The translations under genes and the position numbers were made by a program. Shown piece by piece: positions 52,222 through 61,826 of a stretch of 64,000 nucleotides of DNA. Source of the DNA: Porphyromonas asaccharolytica DSM 20707. Its GTDB lineage: Bacteria > Bacteroidota > Bacteroidia > Bacteroidales > Porphyromonadaceae. Under the pieces are notes generated by a model. That model was not told the DNA's origin and made no database searches. It saw only the letters and a program-made list of their open reading frames with translations. Location of the stretch: positions 62,001-126,000 of the forward strand of contig NC_015501.1 of the NCBI RefSeq assembly GCF_000212375.1. The letters run 5' to 3'. Numbering within the stretch: the stretch's first letter is position 1; each line of letters begins with the position of its first letter.

Positions 52222-54840
52222 ATGATGACAGCACACGATATACGACAAGCCTTTCTCGACTTCTTTGAAGAGCACGGGCACCGCATAGTACCCTCGGCAC
52301 CGATGGTGATCAAGGACGACCCCACGCTCATGTTTACCAATGCGGGGATGAACCAATTTAAGGATATCATCCTAGGCAACAAAGAGCCTCAGTATCGTCG
52401 TGCGGCAGACTCGCAAAAGTGCCTTCGCGTCAGCGGTAAGCACAACGACCTCGAGGAGGTAGGACGCGACACCTACCACCACACAATGTTTGAGATGCTG
52501 GGCAACTGGTCCTTTGGCGATTACTTCAAGCGTGAAGCAATCAAGTATGCCTGGACCTTTCTGACGGAGCGTCTCCAGCTACCCAAGGATCGGCTCTACG
52601 TGACCGTCTTCGGCGGCAGTCCCGAGGAGGGGCTGAGTCGTGACGACGAGGCTGCGAGCTACTGGCTGCAGTACACCACGGAGGATCGAATCATAGACGG
52701 CTCTCGCAAGGACAACTTCTGGGAGATGGGTGACACGGGTCCCTGTGGCCCCTGCTCCGAGATACACATAGACCTGCGTAGCGAGGAGGAGCGTCAGGCG
52801 GTCTGCGGACGTGACCTAGTCAATAAGGACCACCCGCTGGTCATCGAGATCTGGAACCTCGTCTTCATGCAGTACGACCGTAAGGTGGACGGCCATCTAG
52901 AGCCACTACCTCACAAGGTGATCGATACGGGCATGGGCTTCGAGCGTCTCTGTATGGCTATGCAGGGTAAGAAGTCCAACTACGACACCGACCTCTTCAC
53001 CCCTCTGATACGTGCTATCGAGACGCTCAGCGGGGAGCAGTATGGTCAGAACGAGCAGGTGGATATAGCGATGCGTGTCGTCGCTGACCATATCCGTACG
53101 ATCGCTTTTGCCATTGCCGATGGTCAGCTCCCGAGCAATGCCAAGGCGGGCTACGTGATCCGTCGTATCCTACGTCGTGCCGTACGCTACGCCTACACCT
53201 TCCTCCATGCCGATGAGCCCATGCTCTACACGCTCCTGCCCACGCTCAATGAGGTGATGGGCGAAGCTTATCCCGAGATCGTGGCTCAGCGCGAACTGAT
53301 CGCTTCGGTGATCAAAGAGGAGGAGGAAAGCTTCTTACGCACCCTCGCTCAGGGGCTTAAGCTACTAGAAAGCAAAATACAAGAGCTACCCCAGGACGCG
53401 AAAGTTCTGTCGGGTGCCGATGCTTTTGTTCTGTACGACACCTACGGCTTCCCTCTAGACCTCACTGAGTTGATCCTGTCAGAGCGTGGCATGACACTGG
53501 ATCAGGTAGCTTTTGACAAACTGATGCAGGAGCAGAAGAGCCGTGCGCGTCAGGCAGCTGCTATCGATGCTGCCGACTGGGAAGTCCTCGACGAGGAGAC
53601 GACCGAGAGCACCTTCGTAGGCTACGAGACGCTCCAGATAGAGACACATATCCTGCGCTACCGCAAGGTGGCTGACAAGAAGCGCAGCTACTATCAGGTG
53701 GTACTCGCAGAGACCCCCTTCTACGCTGAGATGGGTGGTCAGATTGGTGACAAGGGGGTGCTGATCGCTCAGGACGGCACCGAGTACCCGATCATAGACA
53801 CCAAGCGGGAGAACAACCTTCCCGTCCATATTCTCTCTACTCTCCCCGCCAATCCTAAGCAGCCCTTCATCGCTCGTGTAGGAGATGAGCTGCGTCATCT
53901 CACGGAGGCAAACCATACGGCAACGCACCTGATGCACCACGCTCTGAGAGCAGTACTCGGCACGCATGTAGAGCAAAAGGGTTCGCTCGTGTCGGCAGAC
54001 TTGCTACGCTTTGACTTCTCACACTTCAAGAAGGTGACACCCGAGGAGATTGCTGAGGTAGAGCGTCTAGTCAATGCAGAGATCCGTGCCGACAGACCTC
54101 GTGATGAGCAGCGCAATGTGCCGATCGCCAAGGCTAAGGAGATGGGTGCTATGGCACTCTTTGGCGAGAAGTATGGCGACGAAGTACGTGTCATCAAGTA
54201 TGGTGACTCAGTCGAGCTATGCGGTGGTACCCACGTGGCTAGCACGGGGCAGATAGGCTTTTTCAAGATCATCAGCGAAGGCTCTATTGCCGCTGGTATC
54301 AGACGTATCGAGGCGGTTACGGGTCCCAAGGCAGAGGAGTATGTACACCATCTGGAGGAGCAGTTGCAGCTCTTCAACGAGCGGCTAAATAATGTTCCCG
54401 ATCCGCTCAAGGCACTAGACCGACTGATTGCCGAGGGTGCCGAGCAGCGCAAGGCTATCGAGCAGTACACCAAGGCTCAGGCTGAGCAAATAGCTCTGCA
54501 GGCTCTAGCCGATCAGACGAAGCGTGGCGAGACTACCATCGTCACCGTTAATAAGCCAATGAGTAGCGACGTCGCCAAGGATGTCGCTGGTACGATCCGT
54601 GAGCGACTACAGGGCTCTTACCTAGCGCTCATCGGTGCTGCCGAGGAGGGTAAGTGCACTCTCACGGTGATCCTCTCGCCAGACCTTGTCGACAAGGGGC
54701 TCAACGCTAGCAAGCTGATCAAGGAGGTCGCCTCGCTCATCAAGGGCGGCGGTGGTGGACAGCCACACTTCGCGACGGCTGGTGGACGCAACCCCGAGGG
54801 GCTCCAAGCAGCCATCGACCATATCGTCTCGCTGATCTAG
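52222..54840 (+). CDS. alaS: Alanyl-tRNA synthetase
   Basis: Class II synthetase; 872 residues. The catalytic core motifs are clear: [31 protein letters not shown] (motif 2 region), [12 protein letters not shown] and GMGFERL (motif 3). The editing domain has [11 protein letters not shown] and CGGTHV, supplying the HxxxH and CxxxH zinc ligands. The C-Ala domain follows ([14 protein letters not shown]). Start is one of two adjacent ATGs. Followed 15 bp later by aroB. Confidence 0.98.
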   Translation: MMTAHDIRQAFLDFFEEHGHRIVPSAPMVIKDDPTLMFTNAGMNQFKDIILGNKEPQYRRAADSQKCLRVSGKHNDLEEVGRDTYHHTMFEMLGNWSFGDYFKREAIKYAWTFLTERLQLPKDRLYVTVFGGSPEEGLSRDDEAASYWLQYTTEDRIIDGSRKDNFWEMGDTGPCGPCSEIHIDLRSEEERQAVCGRDLVNKDHPLVIEIWNLVFMQYDRKVDGHLEPLPHKVIDTGMGFERLCMAMQGKKSNYDTDLFTPLIRAIETLSGEQYGQNEQVDIAMRVVADHIRTIAFAIADGQLPSNAKAGYVIRRILRRAVRYAYTFLHADEPMLYTLLPTLNEVMGEAYPEIVAQRELIASVIKEEEESFLRTLAQGLKLLESKIQELPQDAKVLSGADAFVLYDTYGFPLDLTELILSERGMTLDQVAFDKLMQEQKSRARQAAAIDAADWEVLDEETTESTFVGYETLQIETHILRYRKVADKKRSYYQVVLAETPFYAEMGGQIGDKGVLIAQDGTEYPIIDTKRENNLPVHILSTLPANPKQPFIARVGDELRHLTEANHTATHLMHHALRAVLGTHVEQKGSLVSADLLRFDFSHFKKVTPEEIAEVERLVNAEIRADRPRDEQRNVPIAKAKEMGAMALFGEKYGDEVRVIKYGDSVELCGGTHVASTGQIGFFKIISEGSIAAGIRRIEAVTGPKAEEYVHHLEEQLQLFNERLNNVPDPLKALDRLIAEGAEQRKAIEQYTKAQAEQIALQALADQTKRGETTIVTVNKPMSSDVAKDVAGTIRERLQGSYLALIGAAEEGKCTLTVILSPDLVDKGLNASKLIKEVASLIKGGGGGQPHFATAGGRNPEGLQAAIDHIVSLI

Positions 54841-54855
54841 CAAGTTTTAGACCAG

Positions 54856-55950
54856 ATGCCACCCCTAGCCTTCATCTCCACCCAGTCGAGGGTTCTCGTG
54901 GGCAACCTGATGGGCGACTACCTGCGGGAGTTGCTCCGCCAAGGAAAGCACGAGAGCTACTACCTACTGGCAGATGCTAAGGTGTGGCATCTGAGCCAAG
55001 GGCTTATAGCGAAGAGCTATCCCGAGCTAACGGAGCTACCCCACTATCTCATCAACGATCCTGAGGGGGCCAAAAGCCTAGAGGGTATCGCTGAGATGGC
55101 ACGCTGGCTCCTCGAGCAGGGTGCCCATCGTGGAGCTACACTCATAGCTCTGGGTGGTGGAGCCGTGAGCGACGCCGTCGGCTTCCTCGCACAGATTTAT
55201 ATGCGGGGTGTCTCCCTCGTCCTACTCCCCACGACGCTCCTCGCCATGGCAGACGCGGCTGTGGGCGGTAAGTGCGGCATTAACTTTGCGGGTGTCAAGA
55301 ACCTGCTGGGAGCTTTTGCCAGTGAATCTGCTACGCTAACGCTCTGCGACACAGTTTGGCTGGAGAGCCTCCCGGAGGAAGAGCTACGCTCAGGCTGTGG
55401 CGAGCTGATTAAGTATGGTTTGCTCGTTAGTCCCGACCTGTGGCATCGATTGCTACAGGTACTTCCCGAGCAACCGTTCTCTTTAGAGCAACTCACCCCG
55501 CTCATTCGTGAGGCAGTACGGTTCAAGCTCGACATCGTGGCTCAGGATCGTCTAGATCAGGGCCTACGTCACCAGCTCAACCTAGGGCACACCTTCGGAC
55601 ATGCCTTTGAGGCGTGGAGCCATCAGCACAGCGACAAGCCTTTGCTACACGGCGAGGCGGTCGCTCTGGGACTAGTTCCCGAGCTCTACCTATCGCATGT
55701 CAAGCTAGGCTTTCCCAAGAAGGTGCTACACCAGTTGCTCACCATAGTGCAGGAGCTATACCGGCCGCTCGCCATCACCTGCCGAGACTACGATGCGCTG
55801 AGGGAGCTGATGCTCCACGACAAGAAGAATAGCGACGCAGAGCTCATCTCCACCGTCGCACTCACCGACATAGGTCAAGTTCACAAACTACAAAACAAGC
55901 CCCTCGACATCACCGAGGCGCTCGACTACTACCAGGACACGATGCTATAA
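54856..55950 (+). CDS. aroB: 3-Dehydroquinate synthase
   Basis: Second step of the shikimate pathway, converting DAHP to 3-dehydroquinate with NAD and a divalent metal. 364 residues. NAD-binding GGGAVSDAVGFLAQIYMRG, PTTLLAMADAAVGGKCGIN and metal ligands in SGCGELIKYG (Glu), LNLGHTFGHAFE (two His) and LLHGEAVALG (His) are all present. It lies downstream of alaS. No other aro gene is near. Confidence 0.97.
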   Translation: MPPLAFISTQSRVLVGNLMGDYLRELLRQGKHESYYLLADAKVWHLSQGLIAKSYPELTELPHYLINDPEGAKSLEGIAEMARWLLEQGAHRGATLIALGGGAVSDAVGFLAQIYMRGVSLVLLPTTLLAMADAAVGGKCGINFAGVKNLLGAFASESATLTLCDTVWLESLPEEELRSGCGELIKYGLLVSPDLWHRLLQVLPEQPFSLEQLTPLIREAVRFKLDIVAQDRLDQGLRHQLNLGHTFGHAFEAWSHQHSDKPLLHGEAVALGLVPELYLSHVKLGFPKKVLHQLLTIVQELYRPLAITCRDYDALRELMLHDKKNSDAELISTVALTDIGQVHKLQNKPLDITEALDYYQDTML

Positions 55951-55977
55951 AAAGTCCTAGCCCCGCAAATACCACGA

Positions 55978-56030
55978 GTAGCCCTTTGTAAGGAACGCAC
56001 AGACAGTAGAGCGTCCTTACAAAGGGCTAC
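55978..56030 (+). terminator. Long GAGTAGCCC-family hairpin after aroB
   Basis: GTAGCCCTTTGTAAGGA (55978-55994) pairs exactly with TCCTTACAAAGGGCTAC (56014-56030), 17 bp around 19 bases. It has no T run. It belongs to the GAGTAACCC/GAGTAGCCC repeat family, so it may be repeat and terminator at once. Confidence 0.65.
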
Positions 56031-56106
56031 TATTCATATCGCTTTGACGCAACGGACGCACTCTCGCTAAGCACTGACCGTGCCTCGACACAGGGCCCTC
56101 CCCAGC

Positions 56107-56147
56107 TCTACCCTCTAACTTCTAACCTCTAATCTCTAGCTTCTAGA
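56107..56147. repeat. Heptad tract TCTAAYY before dgt end
   Basis: Consecutive TCTAACT, TCTAACC, TCTAATC, TCTAGCT and TCTAG. Overlaps the 3' end of the minus-strand dGTPase gene by a few bases. Confidence 0.75.
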
Positions 56148-57489
56148 TCGCTGGCAGGCTCATGCCGGTGATGCGTCGGTAAAGGTCTAACGCATAGGGG
56201 TCAGTCATGCCAGAGATATAGTCGAGTGTGCACTGGAGCTTGCCGTAGATCGACTCTTCGTGCAGGTTGTACTGGCTGCTCACCAGCGAGAGGAGCGTAC
56301 GACTGTAAGCATCGTCTGGGTGTAGGAGCGAGTGCATCAGTTTGTCGATCAGCTCTGAGAAGATCCGATGCCCCGCCAGCTCCACGTCGATCACTGCCCG
56401 TGCCGTGTAGATCTCGCTCTGCGCCACCGCACTATTGGCTCGGTAAGCTTCATAAAGCCTTTCGGGCATCTGGCTGACCAGCGTCCCTGCGAAAGTTCCA
56501 TGCAGTATCTCCTCCTCATGCTCTATGAAGACCTCAGCACACGCCTCCACGAGGATATTGATCGCCTTAGCTCTTAGGTAAGCTATCCGCTCATTGCGAT
56601 CCCCGATAGACTGCATCGTGGCAAGCACATGGTCGTGACCATCTGCGGGGAAGTAACGCAGGAGCAGATCCACCGTACGCTCGTAGCTCAGGATGCGCAG
56701 CTTGTACGCGTCCTCCACGTCCATCACCTGATAGCATATATCATCGGCCGCCTCCACGAGATAGACCAGCGGGTGACGCACGTAGTGACCCGAGGCGGGG
56801 TCTACCGGTAGGATGCCCAGATAGTTCGCCACATCGAGATAGGTAGCCCGCTCTGACTGGAAGTAGCCAAACTTCCCGCTCTCAGGCGCCCTAGCCGATG
56901 ACCAGGGGTACTTGACAATAGCTGCCAGCGTGGTATAGGTAAGCGCAAAGCCTCCTGGTCGGCGTCCCTCAAACTGATGTGTCAGCAGGCGAAAGCCGTT
57001 GGCATTACCCTCGAAGTAGGCGAAGTCCTCCCACGGGTGCCCCTCCCCTACTACGGCGTCATACCATTGGCGACCATTGCCCTCGGTGAAGTAGGCACGT
57101 ATTGCCCGCTCGCCACTATGCCCGAAGGGTGGATTACCCATATCGTGTGCCAGACAGGCCGCCGAGACGACCGTGGCGATGCTGCCCCGATGAGGCGTAT
57201 CCTGATTGTCCGTCAGGCGGCGCGCTATGTAGTTGCCCAGACTGCGCCCCACGCAACTCACCTCCAGACTGTGCGTCAAGCGGTTGTGCACGAATATGTT
57301 CTTAGGCAGCGGGAAGATCTGCGCTTTGTTTTGCAGCCGGCGAAATGGTGCCGAGAAGATCAAACGATCGTAGTCCCGATCAAACTCCGTACGCATCTCC
57401 ATACCCCCGCCGAGTGCGCCAGCTCGCTCAGGCTCTGGAGCGCCAAAGCGTCGGTTAGAGATCAGCTGATCCCAGTTCATCCTACTCAT
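56143..57489 (-). CDS. dgt: Deoxyguanosinetriphosphate triphosphohydrolase
   Basis: HD-domain enzyme that splits dGTP (or other dNTPs) into nucleoside and triphosphate. 448 residues. Metal-binding HNRLTHSLEVSCVG (first His), ACLAHDMGNPPFGHSG (HD pair) and LVYLVEAADDICYQVMD (final Asp) are in place. FDRDYDRLIFSAPFRRLQNKAQ is the usual N-terminal block. It lies 17 bp downstream of radA on the same strand. Confidence 0.93.
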   Translation of the reverse strand: MSRMNWDQLISNRRFGAPEPERAGALGGGMEMRTEFDRDYDRLIFSAPFRRLQNKAQIFPLPKNIFVHNRLTHSLEVSCVGRSLGNYIARRLTDNQDTPHRGSIATVVSAACLAHDMGNPPFGHSGERAIRAYFTEGNGRQWYDAVVGEGHPWEDFAYFEGNANGFRLLTHQFEGRRPGGFALTYTTLAAIVKYPWSSARAPESGKFGYFQSERATYLDVANYLGILPVDPASGHYVRHPLVYLVEAADDICYQVMDVEDAYKLRILSYERTVDLLLRYFPADGHDHVLATMQSIGDRNERIAYLRAKAINILVEACAEVFIEHEEEILHGTFAGTLVSQMPERLYEAYRANSAVAQSEIYTARAVIDVELAGHRIFSELIDKLMHSLLHPDDAYSRTLLSLVSSQYNLHEESIYGKLQCTLDYISGMTDPYALDLYRRITGMSLPAI

Positions 57490-57506
57490 TATTATATATA
57501 GTGTAT

Positions 57507-58931
57507 CTATTGTCTTTGTGAAAAGAGCGTCCTAAAGGCGTGATCCACCCGATCACACGGCACGATCTCTATGTCGTAGCTGCGTTGCTGCAGGCTCTTA
57601 GCATTCGCCTTGGGGATCAAGATCCTCGTGAAGCCTAGGCGATGCGCCTCTGCTATGCGCCGCTCGATGCGGCTCACGGCACGTATCTCGCCCGCCAGCC
57701 CCACCTCGCCCGTCATACAGGTCTTCGAGGGGACGGCTATGTCTAGATTGGAGGAGAGGACGGCACAGAGCACGGCTAGATCCACAGCGGTGTCGTTGAT
57801 CTTGATGCCACCCGTGATGTTGAGGAAGACATCCTTCTGGATCAGCTTAAAGCCGGCCCGCTTCTCCAAAACCGCTAGCAACATGTTGAGTCGCCTCAGA
57901 TCAAAGCCCGTGGTGGACCGCTGCGGGTTGTTGTAGATAGCGGAACTGACCAAAGCTTGCGTCTCGATCATGATCGGGCGAATACCCTCCACGGCACAAG
58001 CGACGACGACACCACTGAGACCCTCCGTATTGCCCGAGATAAGGTGCTCCGAGGGATTGCTCACGGCGACCAGTCCCGAGCTATTCATCTCGTAGATGCC
58101 GAGGTCGTCGGTAGAGCCGAAACGGTTCTTGTGGCTGCGCAGGATGCGGTAGAGATGCTGCTTGTCGCCCTCAAACTGCAAGACCGTGTCTACCGTATGC
58201 TCCAAGATCTTCGGACCCGCTATGGAGCCCTCTTTGTTGATATGACCAATGACGATCACAGGGATGCCACTGCTCTTGGCAAAGTGCAGGAGCAGGTTGG
58301 CACACTCCTTAATCTGGCTGATGGAGCCTGGTGAAGATTCGGAGCGTGCGGTCGTGACCGTCTGAATACTGTCGATGACCAGCAGATCAGGCGCTATCTG
58401 TAGAGCCTTCAGGAGTATGTTGTCCAGGTCGGTGTCGCAGTAGATGAGGCACTGCTCCGAGTGTATGCCGATGCGGTCGGCACGTAGCTTGAGCTGCTGA
58501 GCACTCTCCTCGCCCGATACGTAGAGCGTCTTGAGCTCTGGACAGCGCAGGACAGTCTGAAAGATCAGCGTAGACTTACCAATGCCCGGCTCGCCACCCA
58601 GCAAGGTAAAGGAACCCGGCACTAGTCCGCCCCCGAGGAGTCGGTTGAGCTCCTCATCGTGCAGATCTACTCGACTCTCCTCGCTTCCCTCAATCTGCTG
58701 TATGGGTCGCACCTCCTCAGAGTGCAGTCCGTCCCACGTAGCACCCTCATGGATCTGCGTGAGCTTACGCTGTATCTCCTGCGCTGGGGTTGTCCGCCCA
58801 GAGGGTGTCGTAGGCTGTGCTAGCTGCTCCTCGATCGTATTCCACTCCTGACACTCGTTGCACTGACCTTGCCAGCGGCTGTAGGTAGCACCACAGGCAC
58901 TACACTTGTATATAGTCTTGACCTTTGCCAT
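57507..58931 (-). CDS. radA: DNA repair protein RadA/Sms
   Basis: Branch-migration helicase related to RecA that helps recombinational repair. 474 residues: N-terminal zinc finger (KCSACGATYSRWQGQCNECQEW), Walker A GGEPGIGKSTL, the RadA-specific SHKNRFGSTDDLG (KNRFG motif) and the C-terminal Lon-protease-like domain from about 290 that is not a protease in this family. Standard length. It starts 3 bp after the amidinohydrolase stop, so they are probably co-transcribed. Confidence 0.97.
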   Translation of the reverse strand: MAKVKTIYKCSACGATYSRWQGQCNECQEWNTIEEQLAQPTTPSGRTTPAQEIQRKLTQIHEGATWDGLHSEEVRPIQQIEGSEESRVDLHDEELNRLLGGGLVPGSFTLLGGEPGIGKSTLIFQTVLRCPELKTLYVSGEESAQQLKLRADRIGIHSEQCLIYCDTDLDNILLKALQIAPDLLVIDSIQTVTTARSESSPGSISQIKECANLLLHFAKSSGIPVIVIGHINKEGSIAGPKILEHTVDTVLQFEGDKQHLYRILRSHKNRFGSTDDLGIYEMNSSGLVAVSNPSEHLISGNTEGLSGVVVACAVEGIRPIMIETQALVSSAIYNNPQRSTTGFDLRRLNMLLAVLEKRAGFKLIQKDVFLNITGGIKINDTAVDLAVLCAVLSSNLDIAVPSKTCMTGEVGLAGEIRAVSRIERRIAEAHRLGFTRILIPKANAKSLQQRSYDIEIVPCDRVDHAFRTLFSQRQ

Positions 58932-58934
58932 CTA

Positions 58935-59873
58935 TCATGCACGCTCTAGAGGACATGTAGAGCAGCGCAGCAAGCCGCCCTGCTTGGAGATCTCACAGTA
59001 CGGCACCTCCTCGACGGTCATGCCAGCCACCTCACGGAGGTAGCGTTGCAGACGCTCGGCACCCGCCTCGACACAGACCACTTCGGGAGAGAGGGAGAAA
59101 AAGTTGGTATGCATCTCGACCGCCTCCTCAGCGGTGATGGTCAGCAGCTTGTCCTTGCCAAAAACCTCGCCAATGATCCCGCGTGCCTCTCGCGAAGCGA
59201 CTCCCTCGGGATAAAAGACGGCGAAGCCACGCCCCACCGGTTGGAAGGCGCAGTCTAAGTGCAGCACGCCACGCAGAGGATCCTGATCATGCTTGTATAG
59301 TGGTACAGGGACGACACGCTTGTGCGGGAAGAACTCACGGAAGAAGTCCACCGCGCGCTCATTGGTTCTCGTAGTTTTGAACTGCCCAAAGGCACCCGGC
59401 TCGCAGCACCCCACGAAGAGAATATCATCGTAGAGGATCACGTCCCCCCCCTCGACACGTACCTCAGCGGGCAGATGCACTATGCTACTCGGCTCGAAGA
59501 GGTCGTAAATCGGTGCGAAAGCATCGACCTCTCGTCTCCTATCGGGGATCATGTGTGCCACAAAGAGGTGCTCATCGATCACGAAAGAGACATCCCGTGC
59601 GAAGATCTGATTGCACCCCTCTATTGGCTCAGGACGATACACCTCCACGCCGTAACGCTGTAGGATAGCGAGGAAGCCCTCCATCTCACGCACCACAGCC
59701 TGCTCCGTGGGGTAGTCTCCCCGCAACACCGCTTGGTAGCTCTTCGCATCATAGGTCTCCTCGAGGGTCGGTGGCATACCGAGCGCATGGGGCAGCCCGA
59801 GGACCACCTTGCGGAGCTGGTTTGTTTCGTTGGTAACGTGAGGTGTGAGTCGTTCGTGTTGTTTGTCCATCAT
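58935..59873 (-). CDS. Amidinotransferase/DDAH-like hydrolase
   Basis: 312 residues with the pentein fold. Candidate active-site residues are FARDVSFVIDEH (Arg/Asp substrate binding), EVRVEGGDVILYDD (Glu and Asp), VLHLDCAFQPVG (catalytic His) and the C-terminal RCSTCPLERA (catalytic Cys in GLLRCSTC). Related enzymes deiminate arginine, agmatine, citrulline-like compounds or methylated arginines. The exact substrate is not clear. Two adjacent ATGs are possible starts. It is the first gene of a group with radA and dgt. Confidence 0.82.
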   Translation of the reverse strand: MMDKQHERLTPHVTNETNQLRKVVLGLPHALGMPPTLEETYDAKSYQAVLRGDYPTEQAVVREMEGFLAILQRYGVEVYRPEPIEGCNQIFARDVSFVIDEHLFVAHMIPDRRREVDAFAPIYDLFEPSSIVHLPAEVRVEGGDVILYDDILFVGCCEPGAFGQFKTTRTNERAVDFFREFFPHKRVVPVPLYKHDQDPLRGVLHLDCAFQPVGRGFAVFYPEGVASREARGIIGEVFGKDKLLTITAEEAVEMHTNFFSLSPEVVCVEAGAERLQRYLREVAGMTVEEVPYCEISKQGGLLRCSTCPLERA

Positions 59874-59953
59874 ATCATCTGTTTAGCGGCTTCCTGCACA
59901 GCATAGGTGCGGGAAGCTTTATTCTTTACTCAGACAAATATAGGGAAATATAA

Positions 59954-59990
59954 GAGATTAGAGATTAGAAGTTAGAAGTTAGAGATTAGG
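59954..59990. repeat. Heptad tract TAGARRT
   Basis: Consecutive TAGAGAT, TAGAGAT, TAGAAGT, TAGAAGT and TAGAGAT, the complement of the TCTAAYY tracts seen elsewhere in the window. Confidence 0.8.
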
Positions 59991-60061
59991 CTCTAGTGTT
60001 CCTAGTGATACTAGTGGCACTAGTACAACTAGAAACTATCTACTAACTATTAATCCGATAG

Positions 60062-60221
60062 CCACGTGGAAAATCTCAAATCTCCACGTGGCTATTTTTT
60101 ATTCTCCACGTAGGCGAGAAAAAATTCTTCGGACTTATCGTTTGATTCTTCCGAAGTTTCATTTTACGCCCACGTGGAGAATTTTTATTTTCCACCTGAG
60201 AAATCAAAATTCTCCACGTAG
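60062..60221 (+). repeat. 160-bp CCACGTGG element, copy 4
   Basis: Outer boxes at 60062 and 60214 (the last reads CCACGTAG). Others lie at 60084, 60106, 60171 (one base beyond offset 108) and a degenerate one at 60192. The central repeat is diverged but recognisable. Same orientation as copy 1. The site is between divergent genes, which argues against a pure terminator role. Confidence 0.9.
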
Positions 60222-60438
60222 CTATTGCGCATTTGAGCGAGAGTTCCAAAAGTTTTCCTTCCTTGGAAACTTTTCGTCCCAAGGGAGGGAGCATTTCGTC
60301 CCAAAGCGGGTGGGCATCGTCTTCCCCCGTAGGTTTGCGAGCAGTACCTACTACTGGGTAGGTTTGCAGAGGTGATCCCTTGGCAAAGAGGTATAACTTT
60401 GCGATGCAATGTACAAGCTGTATTTCCCGCAGAAACTG

Positions 60439-61104
60439 ATGACCAAGGCTCAGCATAACGCATATATCAAGCAGATGCACCGCTACGATGCACTCATGAC
60501 GGGACGCTCCTGGTGGGGGCATCTCTTTATGAATGGGCTCTGGCAGGTGGATCAGCTACAGATGGCGGCAGAGGTCTTGGCTATGATCCCCGATGACTTT
60601 GTGGGGCGGCTACTAGATGTGCCGGTGGGGACTGCGGTCTTCACCTGCGACAAATACAAGCAGCTTGCCAAGGCTCAGATCACTGCACTGGACTACTCCG
60701 AGAAGATGCTCGAGATAGCTGCTCACCGCTTTGAGGCGGAGGGGGTGACCAATGTATCGCTCGTGCAGGGCGATGTGGGGACGATGCCCTTTGCCGATGG
60801 GGAGTTTGACTATCTGCTCACGATGAGTGGCTTACAAGCTTTCCCCGACAAGGAGCGAGCCCTTCGTGAGATGCACCGTGTGCTGAAGCCTGGAGGGAGA
60901 CTGTGTGGATGCTTTTACGTACGTGGGGAGCACCGCGTAGGCGACTGGATAGCTCGCCATATATTGGAGCGCAAGGGGTACTACTGCCCGCCACACTACA
61001 CAGCGACAGAGGCGGTGGCACTTCTTCGAGACCTCTTTGGGGAGCGTATCTCCGTACATCAGTATCACGCTATGCTCATCTGCTCAGTAATCAAAGATAG
61101 GTAA
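60439..61104 (+). CDS. Class I SAM-dependent methyltransferase
   Basis: About 221 residues from the ATG at 60439. The Rossmann-type SAM-binding block is GRLLDVPVGTAVFTC, then ITALDYSEKMLEIA (acidic residue binding ribose), GDVGTMPFADGEFDYLLTMSGLQAFPDKERALREMHRVLKPGG as in UbiE/COQ5-like enzymes. The substrate is unknown. An ATG 30 bp upstream is in frame but lies only about 8 bases after a TAACTTTG promoter element, so I favour the second. It lies 11 bp before the TetR gene. Confidence 0.85.
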   Translation: MTKAQHNAYIKQMHRYDALMTGRSWWGHLFMNGLWQVDQLQMAAEVLAMIPDDFVGRLLDVPVGTAVFTCDKYKQLAKAQITALDYSEKMLEIAAHRFEAEGVTNVSLVQGDVGTMPFADGEFDYLLTMSGLQAFPDKERALREMHRVLKPGGRLCGCFYVRGEHRVGDWIARHILERKGYYCPPHYTATEAVALLRDLFGERISVHQYHAMLICSVIKDR

Positions 61105-61115
61105 ACAAACGAACT

Positions 61116-61736
61116 ATGAATAGTCCGACACCAGATATACAGCAGCGTATCGAGGAGGGTGCCTTACGGCTCTTCTCTCGACATGGCTACATAGGCACCT
61201 CGATGCGTATGGTTGCCAAGGAGGCTTACGCCTCGCTGGGCAGTATCTACTACTATTATGAGGACAAGGAGGCACTCTTTCGCTCGCTCGTAGAGCCTGC
61301 GATCAAGGGGCTAGAGGCATTTTACGCCTTACCGCCTGAGGATCAGGACATGGAGATGGATATGCTGGACCCCGAGGAGCGTAAGCGGAGGGGCTACTCG
61401 AAGGCACCCTTCTACCAGTACATCATTGACCATGCTGAGGCTCTGCGACTGGTCTTCTTCGCCAGTGCGGGCTCCTATCTAGATCACTACGAGGATCGAC
61501 TCAATCAGTTGAGCAACGAGGCGACCATCCGCTACTTCGAGCGGTATCGAGAGCTGCATCCCGAATGGAAAGCCGAGGTCGATCCTTCCTTCATCGATAT
61601 TTACTCAGCCTTTATCACGGCAACCATCAAAACTATACTACAGCGGTCCGACACCAGTCCAGAGGAGCTGGCACGGTTCTGTCGGTGCCACGAGAAGTTT
61701 AGCTTCGGAGGTTGGCGAGAGCTCTTAGGGGGCTAG
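61116..61736 (+). CDS. TetR/AcrR family transcriptional regulator
   Basis: 206 residues. The N-terminal DNA-binding domain is RIEEGALRLFSRHGYIGTSMRMVAKEAYASLGSIYYYYEDKEALFRSLV (three helices, residues about 9-58). The C-terminal ligand domain is divergent, with no recognisable ligand class. It shares a transcript with the methyltransferase, 11 bp upstream, and precedes a TonB-dependent receptor gene. Which of these it controls is inferred only from position. A terminator overlaps its stop codon. Confidence 0.93.
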   Translation: MNSPTPDIQQRIEEGALRLFSRHGYIGTSMRMVAKEAYASLGSIYYYYEDKEALFRSLVEPAIKGLEAFYALPPEDQDMEMDMLDPEERKRRGYSKAPFYQYIIDHAEALRLVFFASAGSYLDHYEDRLNQLSNEATIRYFERYRELHPEWKAEVDPSFIDIYSAFITATIKTILQRSDTSPEELARFCRCHEKFSFGGWRELLGG

Positions 61737-61763
61737 TGAAACAGTTCACTAGACCCTTTTTTT
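61733..61763 (+). terminator. Terminator after the TetR gene
   Basis: CTAGTGAA and TTCACTAG form an 8-bp stem with loop ACAG, followed by ACCC and seven Ts. The stem includes the TAG stop of the TetR gene. Confidence 0.85.
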
Positions 61764-61826
61764 GAACACTTAGCGAAAGACGTTCAGTTCCCCCTCTTCC
61801 CAATAAGCAAATCAACTAACTAATCA

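Larger units (their letters stand above)
59874..60408. other. Intergenic region between divergent genes
   Basis: About 530 bp with a heptad tract (59954-59990), a short CTAGTG-rich stretch near 60000-60030 and the fourth 160-bp element. A TAACTTTG element lies at 60394-60401 before the methyltransferase. No gene was seen. Confidence 0.8.

Noticed and set aside
59954-59990. Short CRISPR-like or telomere-like TAGARRT series
   Set aside because: A 7-base period with drift and no spacers. It matches the other heptad tracts and not an immune array.
60088-60522. Frames of 92-148 codons through copy 4 of the 160-bp element
   Set aside because: They follow the repeat on both strands and are not conserved between the four copies.
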